Assembly: GCA_030639985.1 (NCBI GenBank)
Contig: DAOWKG010000309.1
Location: 1 to 11,139 of the forward strand
Direction of reading: 5' to 3'
Origin: Desulfuromonadaceae bacterium
GTDB taxonomy: Bacteria > Desulfobacterota > Desulfuromonadia > Desulfuromonadales > Geopsychrobacteraceae
Length of the DNA stretch: 11,139 nt
Shown here: piece after piece, positions 1 through 6,783 of the stretch
Numbering within the stretch: the first letter of the stretch is position 1
Layout: each line of letters opens with the position of its first letter
Made by a program: the position numbers and the translations under genes
The notes under the pieces: generated by a model
What the model was told of the DNA's origin: nothing
Seen by the model: the letters and a program-made list of their open reading frames with translations, nothing else
Databases searched by the model: none

Positions 1-281
1 GTTTCAGTGTTGTGCGTGAGTTTGTTGGCCATGGAATTGGACGACAACTGCACGAGGATCCACAGATACCAAATTATGGCACCCCAGGTCGGGGGCCAAG
101 GTTGAAAGCAGGAATGACGCTGGCGATTGAGCCGATGGTGAATGTTGGTTTGTCAGGCGTTAAGATTTTAGATGATGGTTGGACGGCAGTAACAGTTGAC
201 GGAAAACTATCGGCTCATTTTGAGCACACAATAGCAATTACCGAAAATGGGCCGGAAATACTGACCCGTATTGTAAACTAA
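1..281 (+). CDS. map: Methionine aminopeptidase, type I (3' part only)
   Basis: This is the C-terminal 92 residues of methionine aminopeptidase, the cytosolic metalloenzyme that removes the initiator Met from nascent proteins. The left edge of the window cuts the gene; the frame is open from base 3 and ends with TAA at 279-281. The family is about 250-265 residues, so roughly the last third is present. Visible family motifs are VGHGIG (metal-ligand His, equivalent to E. coli His171), LHEDP (catalytic His, about His178), AIEPM (Glu, about Glu204) and FEHT (Glu, about Glu235). The conserved PNYG stretch follows LHEDP. All active-site residues expected in this part are intact. It lies upstream of rpmJ, as in many spc/alpha ribosomal operons where map follows secY-adk. 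The identification is secure; only the N-terminus is unseen. Confidence 0.96.
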   Translation, partial: FSVVREFVGHGIGRQLHEDPQIPNYGTPGRGPRLKAGMTLAIEPMVNVGLSGVKILDDGWTAVTVDGKLSAHFEHTIAITENGPEILTRIVN

Positions 282-297
282 AGAATGAATGTTGGAT

Positions 298-328
298 CTA
301 TCATTTGTTGATAGGCGAAATTGATAGG
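298..328 (+). repeat. Hairpin and overlapping 8-bp direct repeat between map and rpmJ
   Basis: In the 61-nt gap after map, CTATCA (298-303) and TGATAG (309-314) form a perfect 6-bp stem with a TTTGT loop. The 8-mer TTGATAGG occurs at 308-315 and again at 321-328, so the CTATCA arm could pair with either copy, giving two alternative hairpins. The second copy ends 14 nt before the rpmJ ATG, close to its ribosome binding site. The stem and repeat are directly visible. A regulatory or RNA-processing role is inference, and chance is possible at this length. Confidence 0.4.
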
Positions 329-342
329 AAAAGGATCTCAAA

Positions 343-456
343 ATGAAGGTTAGAGCTTCGGTTAAGAAGATCTGTGATAAATGCAAGGTTATCAAACGCA
401 AAGGTGTTATCAGGATCATCTGCGAGAATCCCAAACACAAGCAGCGTCAGGGATAA
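343..456 (+). CDS. rpmJ: 50S ribosomal protein L36 (zinc-binding form)
   Basis: A 37-residue protein, the standard length for L36, the smallest protein of the large ribosomal subunit. It begins MKVRASVKK and ends KHKQRQG, both typical of the family. The zinc ribbon ligands Cys11, Cys14, Cys27 and His32 are all present, so this is the zinc-binding ('C+') form. The ATG at 343 is preceded by a purine-rich AGGAAAAGGA stretch that serves as ribosome binding site. It is the first gene of the alpha-operon set (rpmJ-rpsM-rpsK-rpsD-rpoA-rplQ). Its stop codon lies 17 nt before rpsM, in the loop of a small hairpin next to the rpsM Shine-Dalgarno. Identification is very secure. Confidence 0.97.
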   Translation: MKVRASVKKICDKCKVIKRKGVIRIICENPKHKQRQG

Positions 457-468
457 GTCCCTAGGAGG
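449..468 (+). promoter_or_regulatory. Hairpin at the rpmJ stop codon abutting the rpsM Shine-Dalgarno
   Basis: AGGGA (449-453) and TCCCT (458-462) form a perfect 5-bp stem whose TAAG loop contains the rpmJ TAA stop (454-456). The very next bases are AGGAGG (463-468), a near-ideal Shine-Dalgarno 5 nt before the TTG start of rpsM. A ribosome terminating on rpmJ would open this stem, which suits translational coupling. In E. coli, S4 represses the alpha operon by binding a structured site near the rpsM start, so this is the equivalent place, but I cannot show S4 binding here. The structure is visible; the function is inferred. Confidence 0.45.
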
Positions 469-473
469 AAAAA

Positions 474-842
474 TTGGCACGTATTGCTGGAGTCGATTTA
501 CCGCGTAATAAACGCATTGAAGTGGCCATGACTTATGTCTATGGAATTGGTCGCACTACATCCCAAAAAGTTCTTTCTCAGGCCGGGATTGATTTTAATA
601 CTCGTACTGATGATTTGACCGAGTCAGAATTAGCAAAAATTCGTGAAATTGTAGGTGCTGATTGCCAGGTAGAAGGTGATTTGCGGCGTACAATAACCAT
701 GAATATGAAGCGATTGATGGATCTTGGTTGTTATCGTGGGTTACGACATCGTAGAGGTTTGCCTGCACGTGGTCAGAATACCAAAAATAATTCTCGGACT
801 CGTAAGGGACCGAAGAAAACAGTTGCCGGCAAGAAGAAATAA
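474..842 (+). CDS. rpsM: 30S ribosomal protein S13
   Basis: S13 sits in the head of the small subunit, contacting 16S rRNA, S19 and the P-site tRNA, and forms inter-subunit bridges. The protein has 122 residues, normal for the family. It begins [13 protein letters not shown], followed by the YVYGIG helix-two-turn-helix segment. It ends with the basic tail carrying [14 protein letters not shown] and a terminal run of Lys (VAGKKK). The start codon is TTG at 474, fixed by AGGAGG 5 nt upstream and by the family N-terminus; no ATG could serve instead. It is second in the alpha operon, 11 nt upstream of rpsK. Very secure. Confidence 0.97.
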   Translation: MARIAGVDLPRNKRIEVAMTYVYGIGRTTSQKVLSQAGIDFNTRTDDLTESELAKIREIVGADCQVEGDLRRTITMNMKRLMDLGCYRGLRHRRGLPARGQNTKNNSRTRKGPKKTVAGKKK

Positions 843-853
843 GCGGAGTAATC

Positions 854-1249
854 ATGGCTAAATCAGGTAAAAAAGTCGGGCGTAAAAAGGTCGAAAAAAA
901 GAATATTGCTAAAGGTGTAGTTCATATTCAATCGACCTTTAACAATACTATTGTAACTATCTGTGATCCTGTAGGTAATGTTGTAGCTTGGTCTACATCC
1001 GGTGCCAAAGGGTTTAAGGGCTCTCGTAAAAGTACCCCATTTGCTGCTCAGATTGCTGCTGAAGATGCTGCAACAAAAGCGATGGAACATGGTATGCGTT
1101 CGGTAGAGGCCTATGTTAAGGGTCCAGGCAGTGGACGTGAATCTGCTTTACGTGCACTTTCATTAGCTGGCTTGACAGTTACAATGATAAAGGACGTAAC
1201 CCCTATACCACACAATGGTTGCCGTCCACCCAAGCGCCGTCGCGTTTAA
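854..1249 (+). CDS. rpsK: 30S ribosomal protein S11
   Basis: S11 binds 16S rRNA on the platform of the small subunit, near the E site and the Shine-Dalgarno helix. The protein has 131 residues, the usual length. It has a Lys-rich N-terminal extension (about residues 1-18), then [35 protein letters not shown], the [14 protein letters not shown] loop and the hallmark C-terminus [12 protein letters not shown]. The ATG at 854 has GGAG at 845-848 as ribosome binding site and lies 11 nt after rpsM. rpsD follows 18 nt downstream. Nothing is unusual. Very secure. Confidence 0.97.
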   Translation: MAKSGKKVGRKKVEKKNIAKGVVHIQSTFNNTIVTICDPVGNVVAWSTSGAKGFKGSRKSTPFAAQIAAEDAATKAMEHGMRSVEAYVKGPGSGRESALRALSLAGLTVTMIKDVTPIPHNGCRPPKRRRV

Positions 1250-1267
1250 GCATCAAGGAGGAAGAAG

Positions 1268-1897
1268 TTGTCTAGATACTCTGGTCCAGTCTGCCGTCAG
1301 TGCAGAAGAGAAAATTCTAAACTGTTCCTAAAAGGGGACAGATGTTATACCGATAAATGTGCTCTTGAGCGGCGTAATTATGCTCCAGGTCAGCATGGAC
1401 AGCGGCGTACCAAGGTCTCCGATTATGGTACCCAGTTGCGTGAAAAGCAAAAGATGAAGCGTACCTATGGTCTGCAGGAGAAGCAGTTTAGACTTTATTT
1501 CTCTAAGGCTGATGGTATGAAAGGTGTAACCGGTGAAAACCTGTTGATGCTGCTTGAGCGTCGCCTTGATAGTGTAATCTATCGCCTCGGTTTTGCCGTC
1601 TCGCGGGCACAGGCTAGAACCTTGGTTCGCCATGGACATTTTCAGGTGAATGAGCAGAAGGTTGATATTCCTTCTTACTTGGTGCGTCCTAATGATGTCG
1701 TGAGTTTGCGTGAGAAGAGTCGTGAAGTTGCTTGTATCAATGAATCTCTTGACAGTGTAATGCGTCGTGGAGTGCCATCATGGGTTGAGCTTGAGCGTGA
1801 TGCTTTCAAGGGTACAATCAAAACTCTACCAGTGCGTAGTGAACTGACTACTCCAGAGTTCCAGGAACAATTGATCGTTGAACTTTACTCTAAGTAA
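1268..1897 (+). CDS. rpsD: 30S ribosomal protein S4 (four-cysteine zinc form)
   Basis: S4 is a primary 16S rRNA-binding protein that starts 30S assembly. In E. coli it also represses translation of the alpha operon. The protein has 209 residues (family about 200-210). The N-terminal zinc site is complete: Cys9, Cys12, Cys26 and Cys31, as in Bacillus and Thermus S4 and unlike E. coli S4, which lacks the cluster. The family stretch [13 protein letters not shown] follows. The S4 RNA-binding domain begins around [13 protein letters not shown] (about residue 97). The start is TTG at 1268, supported by AAGGAGG at 1255-1261 with a 6-nt spacer and by the canonical MSRYSGP start. Very secure; autoregulation here is inferred from the family only. 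Confidence 0.97.
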   Translation: MSRYSGPVCRQCRRENSKLFLKGDRCYTDKCALERRNYAPGQHGQRRTKVSDYGTQLREKQKMKRTYGLQEKQFRLYFSKADGMKGVTGENLLMLLERRLDSVIYRLGFAVSRAQARTLVRHGHFQVNEQKVDIPSYLVRPNDVVSLREKSREVACINESLDSVMRRGVPSWVELERDAFKGTIKTLPVRSELTTPEFQEQLIVELYSK

Positions 1898-1939
1898 TTT
1901 ATAACCTCATCAGGAATTCTTGAGAGGGAGAATTGATAT

Positions 1940-2950
1940 ATGTACAAAAACTGGAGAGACCTGATTAAACCGACACGTCTCGAAGCAACTGAATTGAATG
2001 AAACTTATGGTAAATTCGTTGCTGAGCCGTTCGAGCGTGGGTTTGGTACGACTCTAGGTAACTCATTACGTCGCATTCTTTTGTCTTCGTTGCAGGGTGC
2101 TGCAATAACCTCAGTGCGGATAAAAAATGTTCAGCACGAGTTCTCCAGTGTTGTTGGCGTAACTGAGGATGTCACCGATATTATCCTTAATCTAAAAGGG
2201 GTAAAGGTGCGTATCCATGGTCATGACGATCGCAATGTACGCATCGTACAAAAAGGTGCTGGTGTAATCAAGGCCGGGGACATCATTACCGATAGTAATG
2301 TTGAAATCCTCAATCCTGATCATCATATTGCCACTTGTGGTGATGAGACTCAGTTGGAAGTAGACATGACCGTTGCTATGGGCAAAGGCTATGTGTCAGC
2401 AGATAAGAATCGTGATGACAATGCTCCGGTAGGTACTATTCCAATTGATGCGATCTTTTCGCCAATTGCAAAAGTCAACTATAATGTATCCAATGCTCGG
2501 GTCGGACAAATCACCGATTACGATAAATTGACCCTTGAGGTTTATACCGATGGTAGTGTCAAGCCTGAAGATGCAGTTGCTTTTGCGGCAAAAATTTATA
2601 AAGAACAGTTGCAAATATTCATCAATTTTGATGAAACCGATGAACCGGTAGTTGAGGTTGAGGATAACGAAAAACATAAGGTTAACGAAAACCTCTACCG
2701 TTCGGTTGAAGAATTGGAACTTTCAGTTCGAAGTGCTAACTGTCTAAAAAATGCGCAAATTAACCTGATTGGTGAGCTGGTTCAGAAGTCTGAAGCTGAA
2801 ATGCTGAAAACGCAAAATTTTGGTAGAAAATCTCTGAATGAAATTAAAGATATACTCTCTGATATGGGTTTGGGACTTGGGGTGAAACTGGAAGGTTTTC
2901 CAGATCCCGATTATTTAAAGTTGATCCAAAAGGGTCAGGACGAAGAATAG
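1940..2950 (+). CDS. rpoA: DNA-directed RNA polymerase subunit alpha
   Basis: The alpha subunit dimerises to nucleate core RNA polymerase assembly, and its C-terminal domain contacts UP elements and activators. The protein has 336 residues (E. coli 329). The N-terminal domain spans about residues 1-232, with the dimerisation motif [15 protein letters not shown] near residues 32-46. An acidic linker ([12 protein letters not shown]) leads to the C-terminal domain at about 250-325. That domain holds [12 protein letters not shown], where Arg264 matches E. coli Arg265, the key UP-element residue, and the second helix-hairpin-helix segment [14 protein letters not shown]. The ATG at 1940 follows a GAGAGGGAG purine tract. 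It lies between rpsD and rplQ as in the classical alpha operon. Very secure. Confidence 0.98.
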   Translation: MYKNWRDLIKPTRLEATELNETYGKFVAEPFERGFGTTLGNSLRRILLSSLQGAAITSVRIKNVQHEFSSVVGVTEDVTDIILNLKGVKVRIHGHDDRNVRIVQKGAGVIKAGDIITDSNVEILNPDHHIATCGDETQLEVDMTVAMGKGYVSADKNRDDNAPVGTIPIDAIFSPIAKVNYNVSNARVGQITDYDKLTLEVYTDGSVKPEDAVAFAAKIYKEQLQIFINFDETDEPVVEVEDNEKHKVNENLYRSVEELELSVRSANCLKNAQINLIGELVQKSEAEMLKTQNFGRKSLNEIKDILSDMGLGLGVKLEGFPDPDYLKLIQKGQDEE

Positions 2951-2986
2951 TTACCCTGCAGTTGGTTTTTTGAAAGGAACAGAATA

Positions 2987-3412
2987 ATGCGTCACAATAA
3001 GTCCGGCAGAAAATTAGGCCGTAAACCAGATCATCGTCAGCACATGATGCGTAACATGGTGACCTCATTTTTTGAGTATGAGAAGATCACTACTACTGTT
3101 ACCCGTGCTAAAGAGTTGCGTAAGCTGGTCGATAAAATGATCACTTTAGGTAAGCGAGGTGATCTGCATGCACGCCGTCAGGCTCTTCAAGTTATCCGTG
3201 ACCCGAAGATTGTTGCAAAAGTATTCGAAATGATAGCTCCCCGTTTTTCAGATCGTCCCGGTGGCTATACCCGAATCATCAAGCTCGTAAATCGTCAGGG
3301 TGATAATGCTCCGATGTGTGTTTTTGAGATGGTTGAAGAAGGTTATGAGGCCGCACCTAAAAGCGAAAATACTGATACCGAAGAAAAAGTTGCTGAGGTA
3401 GAAACAGCATAA
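2987..3412 (+). CDS. rplQ: 50S ribosomal protein L17
   Basis: L17 is a large-subunit protein near the exit-tunnel side of the ribosome. The protein has 141 residues. The core matches the family: [24 protein letters not shown] at the start, then [23 protein letters not shown], and the [19 protein letters not shown] block near residues 86-104. After MVEEGY it carries an acidic tail of about 23 residues rich in Glu, Asp and Lys, longer than the shortest (about 116-residue) L17 forms but common in the phylum-level neighbours I recall. The ATG at 2987 has AAAGGA about 6 nt upstream. It is the last gene of the operon and is followed by a strong hairpin terminator. Very secure. Confidence 0.97.
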   Translation: MRHNKSGRKLGRKPDHRQHMMRNMVTSFFEYEKITTTVTRAKELRKLVDKMITLGKRGDLHARRQALQVIRDPKIVAKVFEMIAPRFSDRPGGYTRIIKLVNRQGDNAPMCVFEMVEEGYEAAPKSENTDTEEKVAEVETA

Positions 3413-3445
3413 TATAGTTTCGTTCAACAACTGTAATTGGCAATT

Positions 3446-3489
3446 AGCAGGGGGCAGAGAATTATTTCTTTGCCCCCTGTTGTCGTTTT
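3446..3489 (+). terminator. Intrinsic terminator of the ribosomal protein operon
   Basis: CAGGGGGCA (3448-3456) is exactly complementary to TGCCCCCTG (3471-3479). The stem continues inward through GAGAA (3457-3461) against TTCTT (3466-3470, one G-T pair), giving about 14 bp closed by a TTAT loop. It can extend outward by a wobble G-T and an A-T pair. The T-run after it is short and broken (TGTTGTCGTTTTA), but the stem is very stable. Position, 33 nt after rplQ and before a new promoter, fits the end of the alpha operon. Confidence 0.85.
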
Positions 3490-3507
3490 AAGCTGCAGTT
3501 TAGCGCG

Positions 3508-3536
3508 TTGACACTGTGGTGTTTGAGTGCTAGTAC
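3508..3536 (+). promoter_or_regulatory. Candidate sigma-70 promoter for mgtE-recO
   Basis: A perfect -35 hexamer TTGACA (3508-3513) is followed after 17 nt by TAGTAC (3531-3536), only 3 of 6 bases of the -10 consensus but preceded by TGC, an extended -10 motif (3528-3530). It lies just downstream of the operon terminator and would give a leader of about 95 nt before the mgtE ATG. The -10 falls in the centre of a long dyad (3518-3546). The rest of the leader shows only a 5-bp hairpin, CACTA (3587-3591) with TAGTG (3600-3604). Prediction by eye only. Confidence 0.5.
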
Positions 3537-3546
3537 TCAGGACACC
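3518..3546. repeat. Long imperfect inverted repeat over the mgtE promoter -10
   Basis: The left arm GGTGT-T-TGAGT (3518-3528) mirrors the right arm ACTCA-GG-ACACC (3535-3546): two perfect 5-bp blocks interrupted by 1 versus 2 unpaired bases, around the centre GCTAGT (3529-3534). There is no T-run after it, so it does not look like a terminator. Because it spans the proposed -10, an operator for a dimeric repressor is the simplest reading. A leader RNA structure is the alternative if transcription starts upstream. Confidence 0.45.
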
Positions 3547-3637
3547 TTAACCCTTTGTATCTTGCGAATGTTTAAGATATCCAGAGCACTAGTTTTTCGT
3601 AGTGGTCAAATATTTCTGAATTTCTCAGGTGATTTAT

Positions 3638-4999
3638 ATGCATGAAAATAAAATGAAAGTTTTGCGTGACTCGGTCAGAAAACTGCTGCATCGGGGCGCA
3701 ACTACAAACCTGAAGAATGCTCTGCGGAAAACTCACCCCTCTGATATCGCCCATTTGTTCCGTTATTTTGAGTTTCATGAGCAAAAATCATTGCTCGATA
3801 TGGTGCCTGAAATAGAGCGGGTTGCCGATATTTTGGCAGAATTAGAAGCCGATTCGGTACCAGGCCTTGCCGTGTTGTTGGATAAAGACTATCTGGTTAC
3901 GATTGTACGGGAAATGGCAAATGACGATAGTGCCGAGTTTATCCGTTGTTTGCCCGATGAATTGGCCGAAGATATTTTATCCCAACTTCAGGACGATCAT
4001 GAAGATGGCACCGAAGAGTTGCTTGGTTACGATGAGGATACCGCAGGCGGTATTATGTCGACCGATGTCTTTTCTTTGGGGCAGAACCTCACTGTTAAGG
4101 AAGCTATTGCCGCGCTGCAAGATTCCGAAGACTACGAGATGGTTTTCTATGTTTATGTGACCGATGAGCATAATCACTTGGTTGGAGTCTTGTCATTACG
4201 CCAGTTGCTAACTGTTCCGCCGCAAACTAAACTTAGCGACATTATGTCTACCAACGTGATGCGGGTTAGAACCGACATGGATCAGGAAGAGGTTGCTGCT
4301 CTGGTTGCTAAATATAACATCCTCGCAATTCCAGTTGTCGATGACCAAGGCAAATTGCTTGGATTGATAACGGTTGATGACGTTATCGATGTCATGCGTG
4401 ATGAAGCCACCGAAGATATCCTGCGGATGGCAGGTACTACCGAAGAAGAAATGCTTTTGGGTTACAAATCATTACGTATTGCCAGGTTGCGGCTGCCATG
4501 GTTGTTAACGACACTGGTCGGTGGGGTTGTGACCGGTACCCTTATGTGGCACTTCAAGGCGACCTTGGAGCAAGCGATTATGTTGATATCATTTATCCCG
4601 GTTATTACCGGTATGGGTGGTAATGTTGGTAGTCAGACTTCAACAATACTGGTACGTGGTTTTGCTACCGGCAGGGTCGATTTTTCGATGTTGCAGCGGA
4701 TTTTTTTGAAAGAGTTGCGGGTTGGGTTAATCATGGGCATCGTCTGTGGGTTGACCATTGCTACGGTGGCAACTGTTTGGCATCAAAATGCTTATTTTGG
4801 TATTGTCGTTGGGGTGGCAATGGTGACAGCTATTACTTTGGCAGCTTGTATGGGGGTTTTGGTTACTGCTTTTTTCAAAAAAGTTGGTATAGATCCAGCA
4901 ATAGCTTCAAGTCCGATTGTGCAAACGGTGAATGATATTACCGGTATTCTGATCTATTTTAGTACTGCAACGTTGTTTCTCCCCTATTTGCTCAAGTAA
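3638..4999 (+). CDS. mgtE: Magnesium transporter/channel MgtE
   Basis: MgtE is an inner-membrane, Mg2+-gated Mg2+ channel; its cytosolic N and CBS domains bind Mg2+ and close the pore when internal Mg2+ is sufficient. The protein has 453 residues, as expected (about 450). Order: N domain of helical repeats (about 1-130); first CBS domain beginning at the family marker TAGGIMS (near 135); second CBS domain (about 200-255, DIMSTNVM to VDDVIDVM); then five membrane segments (about 285-453). The pore signature PVITGMGGNVGSQ is at 321-333, and the last helix region carries DPAIASSP and VNDITG with the conserved Asp. I chose ATG 3638, with AGGTGA about 6 nt upstream, over an in-frame GTG at 3629 that overlaps this binding site; ATG 3653 is also possible. 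It follows a terminator and promoter candidate, so it is a separate unit from the ribosomal operon. Very secure family call. Confidence 0.95.
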   Translation: MHENKMKVLRDSVRKLLHRGATTNLKNALRKTHPSDIAHLFRYFEFHEQKSLLDMVPEIERVADILAELEADSVPGLAVLLDKDYLVTIVREMANDDSAEFIRCLPDELAEDILSQLQDDHEDGTEELLGYDEDTAGGIMSTDVFSLGQNLTVKEAIAALQDSEDYEMVFYVYVTDEHNHLVGVLSLRQLLTVPPQTKLSDIMSTNVMRVRTDMDQEEVAALVAKYNILAIPVVDDQGKLLGLITVDDVIDVMRDEATEDILRMAGTTEEEMLLGYKSLRIARLRLPWLLTTLVGGVVTGTLMWHFKATLEQAIMLISFIPVITGMGGNVGSQTSTILVRGFATGRVDFSMLQRIFLKELRVGLIMGIVCGLTIATVATVWHQNAYFGIVVGVAMVTAITLAACMGVLVTAFFKKVGIDPAIASSPIVQTVNDITGILIYFSTATLFLPYLLK

Positions 5000-5031
5000 A
5001 AACGATTCATCATTGAGCCTACAGTCTAGTC

Positions 5032-5769
5032 ATGGTGCAGCAATCACACAGTTGTGAAGCGTTGGTATTACGTCACACCAATTATGGTGAAGCGGATATC
5101 ATCCTGACCCTGTTTACAGCAGAGTACGGTTTACAGCAAGGGTTTGCCAAGTCGGCTCGTAAGAGTCGCAAGCGGTTTGGTGCGGTTCTGGAGCCATTTA
5201 CCCAAGCAGTTTTTCAGTGGAAGTTGGGACGGGGGTCATTTTGGCTGCTGCAGGATGCTGAGTTGATTAACTCACGTTTCGGGCTGCGAGATTCTTTACT
5301 GCGGCTGGCTTTGGCCAGTTACGGGGTCGAATTGGTTGGTTTGTTGTTGGAGGAAGGGCAGCCGCATTTACATATTTTTGAACTTCTCTGTAGTTATCTC
5401 GATTATCTTGCCGCTAGCGGTGACGAAACCACGGCCCGGCTCCTTTTTGAGTTGCGTTTGATTTACCTGTTGGGATACATGCCCCATTTACTTCATTGTA
5501 GTGAATGTTTGAAAATTTTTGACCATGAGGATATCCGCTTTGATGCTGCCCGTGGTGGGAGTCTTTGTCTTGCTTGTGCCGGGTTTACCGGTGCGGTAGT
5601 TGACCTAGCTACAATCGGCTCTCTGGCGCGGTCGCTTAAGGTATCTCATCGTCAGTTTGAAGGGTTTAGTTTCGGCCAGAAAACTGTTCATGAGGCGACT
5701 TTGATCTTTAAGCAGGTTTTAGAACTGAATTTACCTCGACAACCTAAATCTCTCAAATTCCTATCCTGA
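5032..5769 (+). CDS. recO: DNA repair protein RecO
   Basis: RecO works with RecR (and RecF) to displace SSB and load RecA on single-stranded gaps, and it anneals DNA strands. The protein has 245 residues, the usual size. The N-terminal OB fold (about 1-80) starts with the family pattern EALVLRHTNYGEADIILTLFT and includes GAVLEPFT. A helical middle region follows, with a zinc site of two CxxC pairs: Cys156/Cys159 and Cys179/Cys182, present in many RecO proteins but lost in E. coli. The ATG at 5032 has no convincing Shine-Dalgarno (best is TTGAG some 15 nt upstream), so expression may depend on mgtE translation, which ends 32 nt earlier. A hairpin terminator follows. Family call is strong. Confidence 0.92.
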   Translation: MVQQSHSCEALVLRHTNYGEADIILTLFTAEYGLQQGFAKSARKSRKRFGAVLEPFTQAVFQWKLGRGSFWLLQDAELINSRFGLRDSLLRLALASYGVELVGLLLEEGQPHLHIFELLCSYLDYLAASGDETTARLLFELRLIYLLGYMPHLLHCSECLKIFDHEDIRFDAARGGSLCLACAGFTGAVVDLATIGSLARSLKVSHRQFEGFSFGQKTVHEATLIFKQVLELNLPRQPKSLKFLS

Positions 5770-5787
5770 ATATAACCCCGGCAAACC

Positions 5788-5816
5788 TTGACATCTACAG
5801 GGGTGGGGGCTAAACT
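5788..5816 (+). promoter_or_regulatory. Candidate sigma-70 promoter for glyQS
   Basis: TTGACA (5788-5793) and TAAACT (5811-5816, 4 of 6 consensus) are separated by exactly 17 nt. This would start transcription near 5823, about 60 nt before the glyQ start. The -10 coincides with the loop of the hairpin at 5802-5824. A TATACT at 5830-5835 and TGCTATAGA at 5846-5854 are other possible -10 elements but have no matching -35. Predicted by eye, not tested. Confidence 0.5.
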
Positions 5817-5830
5817 CCCCCATCAATTTT
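5802..5830 (+). terminator. Terminator-like hairpin after recO, overlapping the glyQ promoter
   Basis: GGTGGGGG (5802-5809) pairs with CCCCCATC (5817-5824), 8 bp with one G-T pair and a 7-nt loop CTAAACT, followed by AATTTTA. This GC-rich stem plus short T-run fits an intrinsic terminator for mgtE-recO. Since it is interleaved with the TTGACA-N17-TAAACT promoter, it could also act as an operator-like dyad. The structure is clear; which role it plays is not. Confidence 0.6.
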
Positions 5831-5882
5831 ATACTTTCTATCACCTGCTATAGAGGTCGATTTCTGCTTTATTGGAGGCAAT

Positions 5883-6752
5883 GTGACTTTTCAGAATTTA
5901 ATTCTTTCGCTACAGAACTATTGGGCTGAACAAGGCTGTATAATTCAGCAACCGTACGATATTGAAAAAGGGGCTGGAACCTTTAATCCCGCCACTTTTT
6001 TACGGGTATTAGGGCCAGAACCATGGAATGTTGCCTATGTTGAGCCCTCACGCCGTCCTACTGATGGCCGTTATGGTGAAAACCCCAATCGGTTGCAACA
6101 CTATTACCAGTTTCAGGTTATTTTGAAGCCATCACCGCAGAATATCCAGGATCTCTATCTAAATTCTCTCAAAAGTTTTGGTATCGATCCGTTGGCACAC
6201 GATATCCGTTTTGTCGAGGATAACTGGGAAGGGCCGACTCTCGGTGCTTGGGGGCTTGGCTGGGAAGTCTGGCTTGACGGAATGGAAATCACCCAGTTTA
6301 CCTATTTTCAACAGTGTGGTGGTATCGATTTGAAACCCATCTCTGGTGAGATTACTTACGGTTGTGAGCGGATTGCCATGTACCTGCAAGGGGTAGACAA
6401 TGTCTACGACCTTGAATGGGTCGAAGGCATCAAGTATGGCGATATCCACCACCAGACCGAAGTTGAGTTCTCCCAATACAATTTCGAAGAAGCCGATACC
6501 GATATGCTGTTTGAGCTATTCAAGATGTATGAAAAAGAGTGTGTCAAGTTGGCCGCAAAGGATTTGGTTTTTCCTGCCTATGACTTTGTCCTCAAAGGAT
6601 CTCACGTATTTAACCTTCTCGATGCACGGAGTGCGATATCGGTAACAGAGCGTGCCGGTTATATCGGTCGGGTACGCAATATGTCAAAAATGTGTGCCGA
6701 AGGTTATTTGAAACAGCGTGAAAAACTTGGATTCCCGCTATTAAAAAAATGA
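5883..6752 (+). CDS. glyQ: Glycyl-tRNA synthetase alpha subunit
   Basis: This is the catalytic subunit of the bacterial alpha2beta2 glycyl-tRNA synthetase, a class II enzyme that activates glycine with ATP and charges tRNA-Gly in the cytoplasm. The protein has 289 residues (family about 290-305). It shows the family blocks [75 protein letters not shown] and [15 protein letters not shown] (class II motif 3 region). The C-terminus includes [17 protein letters not shown]. The start is GTG at 5883 with GGAGG at 5874-5878, a short 4-nt spacer. The overlapping ATG at 5881 reads ATG-TGA and cannot code. glyS follows after 51 nt. Very secure. Confidence 0.97.
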   Translation: MTFQNLILSLQNYWAEQGCIIQQPYDIEKGAGTFNPATFLRVLGPEPWNVAYVEPSRRPTDGRYGENPNRLQHYYQFQVILKPSPQNIQDLYLNSLKSFGIDPLAHDIRFVEDNWEGPTLGAWGLGWEVWLDGMEITQFTYFQQCGGIDLKPISGEITYGCERIAMYLQGVDNVYDLEWVEGIKYGDIHHQTEVEFSQYNFEEADTDMLFELFKMYEKECVKLAAKDLVFPAYDFVLKGSHVFNLLDARSAISVTERAGYIGRVRNMSKMCAEGYLKQREKLGFPLLKK

Positions 6753-6758
6753 TTATTT

Positions 6759-6783
6759 CCTCCGTTGTGAGTAGCAACTGAGG
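6759..6783 (+). promoter_or_regulatory. Hairpin in the glyQ-glyS gap
   Basis: CCTC-C-GTTG (6759-6767) mirrors CAAC-T-GAGG (6775-6783): two 4-bp blocks around a single C/T mismatch, with a 7-nt loop TGAGTAG that can close by one more T-G pair. TTTCACTTTT follows directly, overlapping the approach to the glyS ribosome binding site. It could be a partial terminator, an RNase processing site or a stabiliser setting the alpha-to-beta subunit ratio. The structure is visible, the role unproven. Confidence 0.4.

Noticed and set aside
1173..1178. TTGACA inside rpsK as an internal promoter for rpsD-rpoA
   Set aside because: No -10-like hexamer at 16-18 nt; the bases encode a conserved S11 segment.
207..1639. 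Several minus-strand open frames of 60-105 codons opposite map, rpsM, rpsK and rpsD
   Set aside because: They lie fully opposite well-identified genes, lack ribosome binding sites and recognisable protein motifs, and are typical antisense shadows.
3413..3637. A magnesium riboswitch (M-box) or other known riboswitch ahead of mgtE
   Set aside because: Between the terminator and the ATG only about 95 nt would be transcribed from the predicted promoter. No M-box-like conserved helices or expression platform are visible.
3629..3637. Upstream GTG start for mgtE
   Set aside because: The GTG overlaps AGGTGA, the only plausible ribosome binding site, which is correctly spaced for ATG 3638.
5881..5886. 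ATG immediately followed by TGA overlapping the glyQ GTG start, a possible start-stop element
   Set aside because: Most likely a chance overlap of ATG with GTG. The GGAGG and the family N-terminus support GTG 5883. A start-stop effect on initiation cannot be judged from sequence alone.
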